A stretch of DNA of 64,000 nucleotides, taken from contig CM073322.1 of NCBI GenBank assembly GCA_037043015.1, forward strand, positions 12,721,601-12,785,600. The letters are read 5' to 3'. This stretch comes from Bryum argenteum (lineage: Eukaryota; Streptophyta; Bryopsida; Bryales; Bryaceae). The notes beneath the pieces were generated by a model. That model was not told where the DNA came from and did not search any database. It saw nothing but the letters and a program-made list of their open reading frames with translations. The position numbers and the translations under genes are program-made. How positions within the stretch are numbered: the first letter of the stretch is position 1; each line of letters begins with the position of its first letter. Positions 1-11,160 of the stretch are shown in pieces.

Positions 1-814
1 TACGATGGGTAATGATTGGTCCAGCTATCGATCCACGGCCTCTGCCATGCATTGGCGATGCTCTGTCCTGTGATGTCGAGGCCCTGCCACGCGATGGTCG
101 TCGAACAGAACCTGAAGCTATGTTGCCTTCGTCATGTCGTGGCCGCTTAGATGGACGACCAATTGTTGATGTACGAACATTCGATGCTCGCAATGTAGTG
201 GATGGCCGCCAATCCAATTGTGTCGGCCTTGCTAACGCACGATAAATAGGTTCGGTCTCCTCTGGATCAGCCGGTAAACTTGCATGTTCAACTCTTGCAT
301 GTTCTGGCTCCGACCGCTGTAATGCCTCATACGAGATATGAGCACGCATAAATCTTCTAGCTCGTACCACATCCTCTTCAGATAACGCTAAACATGCCGA
401 CACATGCTCATGTCTAGCAGTACGCACCGCAAGATCTGTGTTGAGCCAAAACGTCTGCAACGAGGTTATGTTATTCAATCGCCCTGGATTTTGAAGAAGA
501 TCTGTAGGAATAGGTGCGAGAAGCAACTTTTTTGAAAGGGAAGTCTTTGTCGGCCTCTGACCAACCCCCGGTACGCAAATTGCATAGATCATATCGCCTG
601 GTCGGAGATTAATTGCCCGAAGTTCGGCGAAGGGCTTCCCCAATGCCGATGTGCGCTTCCCGATTTGAAATGGATGTTCTGTGAGCCATAATATTGGCCT
701 TGATTCCGCGTCCACTGCGATCCACCATCCGTACTGCTCCCAGACCTTGTCGATTGGAAGCGTTGGTGCCATGATGTCTCCAACAAGAAACCTGACTTGA
801 ATCACACAATACAT
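1..814 (-). CDS. Unrecognised protein, partial (runs off the left edge)
   Basis: An uninterrupted minus-strand frame runs from an ATG at 814-812 (first ATG after an in-frame stop) to the window edge, about 271 codons with no stop; a second ATG lies at 772-770. The first half is globular, with motifs such as WEQYGWWIAVDAESRP and LRPGDMIYAICVPGVGQRP. From about residue 180 it turns low-complexity and basic, rich in Arg, Ser, Thr and Pro (RPSKRPRHDEGN, RRPSRGRAS). I do not recognise the family. The length of the open frame and the shift from folded to disordered composition argue for real coding sequence. Position in a repeat-rich block suggests a transposon-encoded or transposon-adjacent gene, but this is inference. 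The C-terminus is outside the window. Confidence 0.5.
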   Translation of the reverse strand, partial: MYCVIQVRFLVGDIMAPTLPIDKVWEQYGWWIAVDAESRPILWLTEHPFQIGKRTSALGKPFAELRAINLRPGDMIYAICVPGVGQRPTKTSLSKKLLLAPIPTDLLQNPGRLNNITSLQTFWLNTDLAVRTARHEHVSACLALSEEDVVRARRFMRAHISYEALQRSEPEHARVEHASLPADPEETEPIYRALARPTQLDWRPSTTLRASNVRTSTIGRPSKRPRHDEGNIASGSVRRPSRGRASTSQDRASPMHGRGRGSIAGPIITHR

Positions 815-3261
815 ATAGAATTGTAAATACGAGTATTAAAAAAAAAACCTCTAGCTCTTTTGTGCTTTCTTAAAATTCATATCGTAAAATGTTCTTTGTA
901 TAAAATATCTATGCCGGTTGAAATGTCGGGTTTCATAAAATTATGAACATCATATCAGAGTTGATAACATGGTCACCAATGTTTTGCAAAATGTTAATGG
1001 TTACTAGAAGACAATTTATACGATCACTTATTTTATCCTAAACCATATAAAATTTTATTCAAATTCAGAAAACATTGAATATTCTACGACTAATACCTTT
1101 CATTTTAGAGTAATTTCAATATATAAACTTTATCACGCTCAAATACGATGCCATACATGGCACTTTTTTAGCTACTTTGAAGCATGTACTAGGAGATGCA
1201 ATATTGTAATAAATCATAAGTATTACTTGTCATTACATTGGGCTTATAACAAATACGAATTCTTGTAACTATCATACATCTTGTCAAGATATGGTATCTT
1301 ACATGATGTCTTCGATAAGTAAGTGCTTGGGAAGAAAGCCTAACCGTTAAGTAAGCAAGCTTGATGTGGTTCAAAATTCTTATGAGAGCAATATCCATCC
1401 TACCGAAATAAAGCAAAAAGTATCAATTTTATCAATGTGAATTAGATTATTGGAAACTCATAAAATATTTAGGGAATCTGAAAAATACTATTTTATAGAG
1501 CCTTCAAATGATCATGTTTAAATTCTAATACATTATGAAATGAAGGATAAATTGACACTCAAATACTTCCTCAAAAATCAATATCACACACAAATGTGAA
1601 TGTTAAATTTAGGAGTTTATAATAGTATTTATAAAGCCATGCCTTGACAAGATAATCATCATATAAAAAAATTGAAACTCCACCACCCCCTCCGTTGAAC
1701 TCTTCTATAGAGACAAACTACGAACCCTAAAAAACTAGGTGTAAAAGTATCTGCAAAGAAGCTATAGATGCTACTCGGTATGATACAGATATCAAGACAT
1801 AGTAGTGCTAACCTCAACAAGGTAGAGGGTGGAGTAATATAGAGCATGGTTTAATTTTTCAGGATTGAAGTGATTGTTGCCCATTCTTGCTTTGTTTAAC
1901 CCCTAAATTTCCTTGTTGCAAAACGGTGTAAGTCACAAAATTTGACCTTCCTTTAGATTAAGCTCAAAAAATCTCAATCTAAGCAATATTCAAAAATTCA
2001 ACCGTAAGATCTCAAATTTCACTTGACATTCTTCTCACATACCAAATTTGAACCGTTCATTCTTCCTCATTTGTGAGATTATAATGATCAAAGTTGGCTG
2101 ATTTTTCTCCTGCGGAAACCTCCAAAACCCGTTTCGGGTTTTAAGAAAAGTTAGGGTTAAGAAATCTTGCAAGCCTTGGAAAAATTTTCCCTCATTATTA
2201 AAGTCGCCATATTTGAGAGATTCCTCCCGGATAGCTTCAACCATGAGAATCAGGGCATCAAGCGGGACAGTGCTACAAACTGCACTTAAACTTATCAACT
2301 TATTATGGTTAACTTATAATGGTCTGCTCTTATTGCTACTTACGTGCAAAGTCTCACATTTCTCTTACGTAGGAATTGACCGAGGAGTGGAACACAAACT
2401 TACTAGTCTTTTTGCAGCTAGTTGGGATGCAGCTTGCAACTCATGAGTGAAATGCCCCAAACACAAGTAATTGAGCTTGCGCAATGCTGCTAGAAGAAAA
2501 CAAGTCACCGCAACAAGAGTATGAGAAAGAAGACTATATTTGAAAACTCACCATAATTGGTTCTCTACATTAATTTTTAAGAGTGATTTGAGAAAAAGGA
2601 AGACACGGAAGGACCACTATAACGCCTACTCATTATCAACTCATAAACATATGTAGGCCACGACGATAATTAAAATGATACCACACCATTGTGTTTTTGA
2701 AAAATGGGGTTCGATCTTTGAAGACTAAAGCTCTATTGAAAGCTACTGAAATTGGAATGTTCTGTTTCGTCCCGTGCACAAGAGCATCCTGCAATAATTT
2801 ATCTCCGACTATATCTCTCTTCGACTATTTACTGAAATACTTTATTCATGCCGCAAGTGCATGCAATCTTGAAATTTTCTCGATCAATCGATCAACTAAA
2901 TCACAAACAAAGAACGTAATGGCAAGATTATAACTCCGTTATCCAATAACCTGAACTTCCTTGTGACCTAAAGCATGAATCAAGAAACATCGGGTTACTT
3001 GATTTGTCTAGAAGATATAATGAGATAAACATTACAAGATATTTTCTTTAGAAAAAGAGATATTGAAATTTCATCACATCATCAAAAGTTTCGTCGAAAT
3101 ATGGCCACCAACGCCACGCATGAAATAATACAGAGATTTTGACATTTTGTATTTCGATATCATGCACCCACAGCGTACTTTGCTAACTTGTTCAATTCAA
3201 GGCTCGTAATTCGTCGTTCGGACATCTTGTAACTATCTTTTCTTTTTCTTCTTTCTTTCTA

Positions 3262-3300
<39 letters not shown>
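815..3300. other. AT-rich spacer, no gene seen
   Basis: Strongly AT-rich sequence with short spurious reading frames only. A homopolymer T run of about 32 bases (about 3266-3297) abuts the TIR element that starts at 3301. No RNA gene or recognisable transposon protein was found. Confidence 0.5.
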
Positions 3301-4145
3301 CGGCGCTGCCTTGGGGGGGGTGCGTGCGCACGGGGTGTAAGGAGGGAGGCGGAGGGAAAGATTAGGGGAAGAGGGGATGTGATTAGGGTTTAGAAAGAAA
3401 GGCAACTCACGTGCGGATCTCAGTGCGGGGCCGCGCCGAGGGACGCGCCGAGGACTCGATCGGCACTCGTATCGGCACTCGTATCCGAACTTGTAGTGGA
3501 ACATTGAGTAACTCCCGGCGGGACAAAGCTCGCATCCCCGCGATACGAAAATCTCGGACGAAAGATCACAATATTGTCTTTGAGACTCCCGATTCGAACG
3601 CTAGAGTGTGTGAGGGTCAATCCCCAATTGTTGTCGGAGCCATTGTTCTCTTTCCTCGGGCGTTTCTGAGCTCGGCAATGTATGCGGCTTGTTCGCGCAG
3701 CCCTTTGAGCTCGCTCCTCAATGACTTTGGGGCTCGACGCTTTTTGTAGGCCGCTTCTTCAGGTGCGACCTATGTGCTCGATCCTCGGGCGACTCTGCGG
3801 CTCTCACTTTGGCTACGTATTCCCCTTCTTTGTTGCGGCCGTTGCGCCTTGGCCTCCGGAGTTTCGAGTTTTCGTGACCGAGCACGATTGGCTGATTCTT
3901 CCTACCGTCGTTGTGATGACTCCTGTGCTGACTCTGCTGCACGTACGCCGGCTCTGAAGTCACCGAGACTTTGAAACCTTGTGAATGTCTACGTTCCAAA
4001 GCTGCAAAACAAGTATCTCTGCAACGTTACGACTGGGGACTCATGGCTGGACACTGAGTGACACTGAGCGACTCGTGGCGGGACACTGAGGAACGCGCTG
4101 CAGATCTCGTACCCCGTGCGTACGCACCCCCCCCAGGCAGCGCCG
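3301..4145. mobile_element. TIR DNA element, about 845 bp, GC-rich ends
   Basis: The two ends are inverted copies of about 35 bases: the left arm (3301-3336) begins CGGCGCTGCCTTGGGGGGGG and the right arm (4111-4145) is its reverse complement with few mismatches. Both arms include a G8 tract and GTGCGT-CGCACGGGGT. Subterminal tandem motifs are visible: CGGCACTCGTAT twice near 3459-3484 and GACACTGAG-like units at 4049-4090. The interior is much more GC-rich than its flanks. On the minus strand a helical, charged frame (about 3760-3640, containing KSLRSELKGLREQAAYIAEL) looks like a coding remnant but is broken by stops and frame changes. No clear target-site duplication is visible; the left flank is poly-T. 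Superfamily not assigned. Confidence 0.6.
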
Positions 4146-6697
4146 CTCAAGAAATGCCGAGTCTTCAGGGAAGAGGCACACATTGATTGAAAAGGTGCTA
4201 ATCTCCTGTAACCCGAACGAACGTGCACAAGAACGAAGTTTGTGTACTGACCACCGAGCTACAAGTCAGGAATGGTTTTAGGCATGGTTGTGAGCATCAA
4301 GCTACAAGTCAACACCTAGAAAAAGGACTCTAATCTTTGATTATCTTCACTTCGTCCGACTCACTTAAGCAATACTAGAATCAAGAACACGCAGCTGATA
4401 TTCTGCCTCTGTTGTTAATTCTGATAATTCTCTATTACTCTTACAAAAAAAATTGTATAGCCTTGTCAGTTAAGGTCAGATAGAAAAAATAGTAATGGCT
4501 AGGAATACACATATATGGCAGGTAGTAACTTGGGAAAATAGTCGGACTGAAACTCCGATGTCTGTCGCATGAACGTCCTAGTTGATATGGATGCCGCTAC
4601 AAAGAGCACAATAAAAACCTTAAGAAGTATACTCCAGAACTACAAAGCTTTAAAATACTATTTGGAATTTGCCCAAAACTGCCCATACTATGGTTTATGC
4701 TGTTTATCTACCCAAAATATATAAGATCGCAGGAACTTCAAAATTCACCAAACTACGGAAATTTAACTTTTTTCCAAGTTTTGTTTTTGGTACTTGGACA
4801 TAAGGTTTTAAGGCATGATCTCACCGTTTTGGATCTTTCATCCAATTATTATTCACATGCCATTTTTATCATAAAAGAAGGGCCTTTGAAGTTGAATTAC
4901 TTATGTTTGACCAAGGTCTTAGGCTTGTACTAGGCCAACCATGATAAAATTTGAATTGCCTGCATGAAGTTAAGGGAAGCAATATAGTTAGCAACACAGA
5001 AGTGAACATTCCAACATTTGATCCTAAACAACGTAAACTCTACATGGTGAATGTACCCATAAAAACGATGTAAGACCATCACTAGCACGAACAGATTAAG
5101 CTCAATCATGGCCACTTAGAACCACTTGCGGCTCAATATCGGTGTTACTAAAAGAAAAACAAAAATGTCTCGTGAATGTATCAAATCGCCAATTGAAATT
5201 AAGAGTAAAGGAAAGTAGAACGTAATCAAATTAGCATACTTTAAGTGGTGAAAACATCGGTTAAAAACTTGGTGTTGTTGATGGTCACAAATGCTTGTCG
5301 ATTGTGAAACCACCATATCCAAAGATGTGTTGTCTCGGAGACAGCAATTGAATGTCATTCAAAGTACGCTAGACTCTCACAAGTTTTGTCTTTAAAGTGT
5401 TCATAGTCGTGTCAACAAGTCACATGTTACATTAGCCTCGATAGTTAACGAGCATGTTGTTCGGAGCTTTTATCTCTTTTTCCCCCAATTTCCTAGATTT
5501 TAGGTTGTTTTCATCATGTGTTACATATTGACACCAATGTGTTTCTTATGATTGTATAGATTTTGAAAGAAAGAGAAGACCAAATATTTTGGCAACGAAG
5601 ATTGATTGGTGATATTGTCATACTACACAGTGTTGAATCCCGATACCACGCCTCTAGATACTTATACTTGAAATTGAGGTCAGAATTACCTTCTACTCCC
5701 AATCTAATGGCTTTTAGGACGTATCTTATTTACCGTGGATTTCATCGAATCGCTTAAAATTATAATTTTCTTCAATGAGCTCTAATTGACAATCTTTAAA
5801 ATAATTAATCTTCATACTTGGAAGTGTAAGTATATATCTATCATTGGATAGTTTATTGGATTAATGATGCTTTTAAATTCAAAAACTATAAATAGTTGAA
5901 GTATGATGAACAATACCAGACCAAGTGAATCCGGTATTTCCCGTATGAGGACGTGGCTTTAAGTAAACCAAATAGGGTTATAGGAGGATGGTAGCCGCTT
6001 ACAAATGAAACATAGAGATCTTAATGTTTTGTGGTTTTGGTTTTTTCTATTCCAAAATGTAATACAAACTTCCTTTTTTTCCATTTAGATTTTCTTTGTA
6101 GAACATATTAGATTCACAAAAAAATAAAACATGATTTGACAACGTTTAAACCTAAAATGTTTAAACCTCCAAAGTTTGCACAAATTTTTCAATATGCTAA
6201 AAAAAACACATAATTATAGTATATTTTTTTACTACAAGATGTGGTGTCGAACTTCCATTTGGTCGTTTAGGGGTTTGGGAGAACCAATAGTATAGGTTTT
6301 GACATATAATTATAAAACCTTTGTACGAAATTCAACATCCGGTAGTGGGATAGACGTGATTTTGTTATACTCTAATAGTACGTAGAAATAAGTACATTCA
6401 TATGTTTCTAATGTCCATACATTGTGACAATTATATAAATCTAATGGATCTTCAAATTAAATTTTCTATCTTAGAAGTTCAAATAAAAAATAAATCACTA
6501 GTGCTCACTACACGTGACCAGGTAACATAAAATCTAATATATGTACAATAAAACTCGAATTGTAGCAGAAGGTGAACACTTGGTAGTTTGTCCAAAATGA
6601 AGCTTGTTACATAATTTATATACTACCACGTTGACCGATTCTTACCCTTTTATTACTATTTTCTGAATATCAGGTTGATAGTCAAGCGATAGCAACT
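4146..6697. other. AT-rich spacer, no gene seen
   Basis: No supported gene. The last few hundred bases are the 5' flank of the transposon coding region below. I looked for a terminal inverted repeat partner to the sequence beyond 9895 and found no convincing one. Confidence 0.4.
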
Positions 6698-6997
6698 ATG
6701 ATGGAAAACAATACAATAGAAACTCATGTCCCAATCGGAGACATCCCAAGAGGTGATATCTTGTTCAATAGTTCAATAGGTTCACGATTCTCGCGGGCGG
6801 CTCGAGCGAGACAACTACATGATGGATTAGATGAGATATGTATATCTCAACAAAATAGTAGGGTCGAATTGCTTTCTAGTACGGGAGCGGTGGTGGGCAT
6901 GGCGCTAATGGACAATGCATTCAAAAGTGGCATGGAATTGAACGGAATGAGATTGTTTCCTCTCGAGGTGGCGATGACGTGTCACTCAAGTAGATGA
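6698..6997 (+). CDS. Transposon ORF, N-terminal piece (99 aa)
   Basis: A 99-codon frame just upstream of the two larger transposon frames. It has no recognised domain. The next frame (from 6978) overlaps it by 20 bases and has no ATG until 7143, so this piece probably supplied the N-terminus of the same protein before a frameshift. The interval is too short for a normal intron. Alternatively it is a small separate ORF. Confidence 0.35.
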   Translation: MMENNTIETHVPIGDIPRGDILFNSSIGSRFSRAARARQLHDGLDEICISQQNSRVELLSSTGAVVGMALMDNAFKSGMELNGMRLFPLEVAMTCHSSR

Positions 6998-7898
6998 TGA
7001 ATTACACTGGACAGAGAGAGATGTAGTTGGAGAACGATTAGGATTGTCTAGGGGACTAACGATTCGTTGGGACCGCTCTTTGGTACGTGTAGTGGCTTTG
7101 GATTCCAATATTCTACACGCACGAGGTGAAGAGGGATCTCAAATGCCGCATGTACCGATGATGACTCCGATATTTGATTTCCATGAGGAGTTTCACACAC
7201 CAAGCTCCAATGAGACATCACGAAGAAGTAGTCAAGCTTCAAATCCCGTACATGAAAATTCACCATTTTCCCAGCCTCCTTCTAACAACATCCGAGATCT
7301 ACCACATGTAGATGGGCTGGCATTTGTAAGACAAACGCGCCGACGTTATTCTATGCAGAATCGGACAAGGCGAGTCGCAAGGGAAAGAAGACCGGCCGAT
7401 GGTGCAAAAGCAAAAGTTACATTGATAAGCGTGCAAGATGCAATAGCAAAAGGTGGATGCAAGAGAAATTGTCTAACAGATATTCCGGCAAGGTACATCT
7501 TGGACATGCGGTATAATGCATGGGGGTCTAAGTATTCAATCCGGAGTACATGGGTGAGGCAGATGTTGGTTTCATTCTATACACAAACCGATGGAAATCG
7601 TAGAGATAAGTTTGTGACAAAGTTGGACGGCAAAGAGGTTTGCAATGCATGCTACGCTGTAGCGGTCGGATATTCACAACGGCGTTTCAAGGACTTGAAA
7701 AAAGATTGTTTGATATATGGTAGGGTGACAGCTGTTCACGGAAATACCCTTTCAGATCCAGTTAGAGAGAGTACTAGAATGTCTGCCGCCGAGGCATGCT
7801 TTAAGTGCTTCGTGGATGAAGCCGGTTGTCCTCAACCCCACCGATCCATTCGACGCAAGAGTGACAACGAAGTCGTGCGCTTATTCTTCTCCCCATGA
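6978..7898 (+). CDS. Transposon ORF, middle piece with Cys/His-rich region
   Basis: Open from 6978 to a TGA at 7896-7898; the first ATG is at 7143, so the start is uncertain. The N-terminal part is Ser/Asn-rich and disordered. A basic segment (RRRYSMQNRTRRVARERR) resembles a nuclear localisation signal. The distal half has spaced cysteines (KGGCKRNCL, KEVCNACYAV, EACFKCFVDEAGC) that could bind zinc. Its stop overlaps the ATG of the next frame as ATGA. In related proteins known to me these regions and the catalytic domain lie in one polypeptide, so this piece and the next are probably one gene split by a one-base shift, or coupled by reinitiation or a -1 slip at the C4 run. Confidence 0.6.
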   Translation, partial: RVTQVDDELHWTERDVVGERLGLSRGLTIRWDRSLVRVVALDSNILHARGEEGSQMPHVPMMTPIFDFHEEFHTPSSNETSRRSSQASNPVHENSPFSQPPSNNIRDLPHVDGLAFVRQTRRRYSMQNRTRRVARERRPADGAKAKVTLISVQDAIAKGGCKRNCLTDIPARYILDMRYNAWGSKYSIRSTWVRQMLVSFYTQTDGNRRDKFVTKLDGKEVCNACYAVAVGYSQRRFKDLKKDCLIYGRVTAVHGNTLSDPVRESTRMSAAEACFKCFVDEAGCPQPHRSIRRKSDNEVVRLFFSP

Positions 7899-9898
7899 AC
7901 ACAAAAAAAATCGATGTATTCAATTACGTGAACGAGGAGGTGAAGAGAATTTGCAATGGCGAAACCATATCCATGAGCTCATTTCGGAGGATGTGGCGCC
8001 TAAGGTATCCTCATGTTCAAGTACCCCCATTCTCTAGGTTCTCAAAATGTTATCATTGTTGGGAGTACAAATGTGCCATGGAAGGGACAACCAATGCGGA
8101 TGCCAAGATAAGGATTAAAGAGGTGTTCATGTTACATTTGCTCAATCAAATGGAGGAACGTAGACATTATTGGATATTCAAGAGGTCTTGTTATATCAAC
8201 CCTGAAATGTACATGTGTATCATAGTAGATGGCATGGATCAGAATACAACCATGGTACCCCGAATACGTCAGACCGTGAAGAATATCGAGAACCGGTTCG
8301 TGAAGACCCATCTATGCGGGGCGTTGGTGCATGGGATTGGATTGTACTGTGATGTGTGGTTCGGAGCTCACCACAAGCATGATAGCAACCAAGTCGTGAG
8401 CACATTATTACATGTGATAGGGGACGTATTACGGAGGAAGGGATTCTTGCCACCAACATTACGCATTCAAGCGGACAACTGCACACGCGAGAAAAAAAAT
8501 ATTTATATGTTCGCAATGTGTGCAACTTTGGTTGGATTGGGATTTTTTCAGGAAGTGGAACTATCCTTCCTCATCGTGGGTCATACGCACGAAGATATCG
8601 ATCAACGGTTTAGTTGTATCTCAAACACCTTGAAGAGGTCAGACGTGAACTCTTTAAAGGAAATGTTTACTCTCATTGAACGAGGAACGTCCCCCACCGA
8701 GGCATTTGTAAGCGTACGACTATTAGAGAATGTATGGGATTGGAAGAAGTTCGTAACTCCGCACCTATTGACGGGATCGGATTCATTGATTGGCATTACA
8801 TTTCCACACCACATGAGATTCTATTCTAGCAATCGCGAGGGTGCTTGTAAGGTCAGGGTCCAACATAAGCACTATTGCAAGGATGCTTGGGGACCGGAGA
8901 GAGGGGATCAAACTTTGAGATCCATCTCAAATAGGGTCGAACGACCGGATTTTGCGACTGTATATGCAGCGGATGAGCGGGAGCTCAAGGCGTTAGACGA
9001 TTTTATTGCGTACAAGGATAGGTGTATTCAAAGATTGCAACACGTGGAAGTCAACCGTGATGCAAAACATGAGGCACAGAGGTTGAAACAATATTTAGCA
9101 GAGTTTCCAAGAAAGGACCGCAACGCCGATCACGAGTCATCACCGTTTTGGCCATCCTATGAGTCCAACGCCCAACCTTCAGGGTGCTTCTCTTCGATAC
9201 CGAGAGAGAATACTATTGCTGAAACTCGCGAGATAACCGTTGTTGATCAGATTGTGGGCATGCTCCCGAGTGCAGAGGCTCGTGGATACTTTGGACCACG
9301 AAGGGAGAGACCATCAAATCAAGGAGTGCATACTGCACGACGAACTAGTCGACATTGCGTCTACGAAGAAATCTCAGTACGAGACCAAGAAGGAGGTAGC
9401 AACGATCCGTTTCCAACATTTAATCCCGAAACGGACATTAATACTGATCAATTTGTTGCACTGAGTGTTGTTCGAGATGAGGTAGAAGCAGGCATACCCT
9501 TTTACCTAGGAAAGGTGATTGAAGAGGGGAAAAACTCATGGAGGTTAAAGATTAAAGTATGTTGGTATTGCCCCATTATGAGAGAAGGGGTCGTTGAAGA
9601 AACGGGGTCCAACAGACAACGCTATGTAAATTGCATGGAGTCGTTGTGGGAGCCATCTGGTGAGAGGCACAGTTGGGTACCGAAGGAGGCGTGTATCTTT
9701 TCATGGTTTGACAAACAACCTGTATCGGAGAATGTCGTTCAACCGTCGGAGAAGCGCATTGTACACGGAGTGCAGGTAGAGAAGAGAGTTCGTATTCCTC
9801 AATCCACAAAGGCACACATTCTGGAATATATAGCCATGCAAACGGAAGCTATTGACGACGAACGCTTACAGGCAGACTTAAATACCAAGGAGTAGGTT
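7895..9898 (+). CDS. Transposase-like protein, DUF7869-type, 666 aa
   Basis: An intact 666-codon frame. Residues 51-60 form a CxxC-type knuckle (KCYHCWEYKC). A probable RNase H-like catalytic core follows: VDGMDQNTT at 111-119 (D112/D115), IQADNCTREKKN at 191-202 (D194), and GHTHEDIDQRFS at 229-240 (E233, D234, D236). The D...DN...HTHEDID order matches proteins that databases label DUF7869, which are multicopy in many eukaryote genomes and thought to be transposon-derived (from memory, not checked). A linker at about 380-480 is disordered. A C-terminal beta-rich region (about 520-600, with YLGKVIEEGKNSWRLKIKVCWY) resembles small chromo/BAH-like modules. Cut-and-paste or related DNA transfer is inferred. 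The missing in-frame N-terminus suggests this copy is no longer autonomous, though the catalytic region is intact. Confidence 0.75.
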
Positions 9899-10056
9899 AT
9901 TATCATAGTACATTGACCGTGGTTTGTATGGTAATTGATATGAAGTGTTCATGTATGAACGAGTTAAATTTATCCAGTGAAGGTATAGTGGTAGACGTAG
10001 AGTGAGAAATGATTAAAAGGATTGGGAAAATACCAATATTTATATCTACAAATATA

Positions 10057-10188
10057 CTTACAAATGTATCATGTTTATTATTGTCCGGGTACTATGTATG
10101 CTTACAAATGTATCATGTTTATTATTTTCCGGGTACTATGTATGCTTACAAATGTATCATGTTTATTATTTTCCGTGTATTATGTCTC
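10057..10188. repeat. 44-bp tandem repeat, 3 copies
   Basis: Three head-to-tail 44-bp units start at 10057, 10101 and 10145, each beginning CTTACAAATGTATCATG. The first two differ by one base; the third has several changes. They lie just beyond the transposon coding region. Confidence 0.9.
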
Positions 10189-10438
10189 TTGTTGCAAGTA
10201 GGGCTTCACCATATTATTAAGTGACAAATATTACAAATGATTCTTGAGGACATTGGGTAAAACTATTTATTATCTTACATGTATCATTGTACAAAAACTA
10301 TATGGTTTTTAAATTTTAACTAGTGGAATTTTTTACCAAAGAACCCATTCTCCAAACCATATATTTGGGTTTTAAAGTGCACATTGAAGACTACTTACAG
10401 AAGTGCACTTTTATACATACAAGTGCACAATTGCTTAA

Positions 10439-10690
10439 TTGAGTGTTAATTCTGTTAAATTTGGTTGTACTTTTGTGCCATTTGGCTACCTTCTAAAAGT
10501 GCCATTCTGCAGGTATGTTTTACGGTTGAGGAACATTTCACACTTACAGAATGGCACTTATAGAAGGTATGTTTTTGAACGTGGTCAAAGGTCAACGGTT
10601 GAGGAACATTTCATTTTGAGCGGGTAGAAAAAAACCAAAGAAAGGCAAATATTTATGTACGGCCGTTCCAATACATTTTAAAATCCTTCA
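10439..10690. repeat. Fragment of the TTAAAATGGCG-type MITE family
   Basis: Diverged partial copy of the repeat at 12873, 15644 and 19330: it shares the blocks TTCTAAAAGTGCCAT, CTGCAGGTATGTTTT and the later GAACATTTCA segment. It holds no gene. The rest of 10190-11014 is AT-rich spacer with a short AT microsatellite near 10727. Confidence 0.5.
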
Positions 10691-11014
10691 AACTCTAGAA
10701 ATTACTGACAGAATGGAAAATTTCATATATATATATATGAGAGCGTAAAAATCAAATATTGACAGAATGGAAAAGTTCAAATACTGAGAGCGTAAAAATC
10801 AATAAACATTTTCGAGAAGAGCGTAAATACAGACTTACTTTTGGACATATAAGTCAAAAGAAGATTCTCTTGAACAAACTCTTACCTTGGGATGTAATAA
10901 AATGTATACATTTGCTATCTTCGCAAGAATTATAACAATAATCTTACATGCAATCCGACATGGCCATATTATTATCACAATTAATATTTAGAACACACTC
11001 GTTTTATGTATTGC

Positions 11015-11160
11015 CTAGACTTGACAAGGTATCCCCCAAAGGGAAGGACCTCCCACAATAGTTGGGTCGACTATAGTGGTGAGCACCACGCCGGCATGGG
11101 GAATAGAACCCACAACCTCCTCATTGGAGGTCTAAGTCCTAACCACCAAGCCAAGGCTTC
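11015..11160 (-). mobile_element. tRNA-derived SINE, short copy
   Basis: On the minus strand this segment carries a Pol III type 2 promoter. The A box TGGCTTGGTGG is at 11153-11143 and the B box GGTTCTATTCC at 11110-11100, about 30 bases apart as in tRNA genes. The body matches the copies at 38.2-38.5 kb and 51.7-52.0 kb, but part of the 3' region is deleted. Confidence 0.65.

Larger units (their letters stand above)
6698..9898 (+). mobile_element. Coding region of a DNA transposon (ends not found)
   Basis: Three same-strand frames overlapping by 20 and 4 bases encode what is probably one DDE/D-like transposon protein. I could not define terminal repeats or target-site duplications in the AT-rich flanks, so the element is bounded only by its coding region. 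Confidence 0.55.

Noticed and set aside
1896-2160. TTAA-CCCCTAA ... TTAGGG-TTAA pair
   Set aside because: Only about 6-7 matching end bases and no similarity to the other elements inside; such pairs arise by chance in AT-rich DNA.
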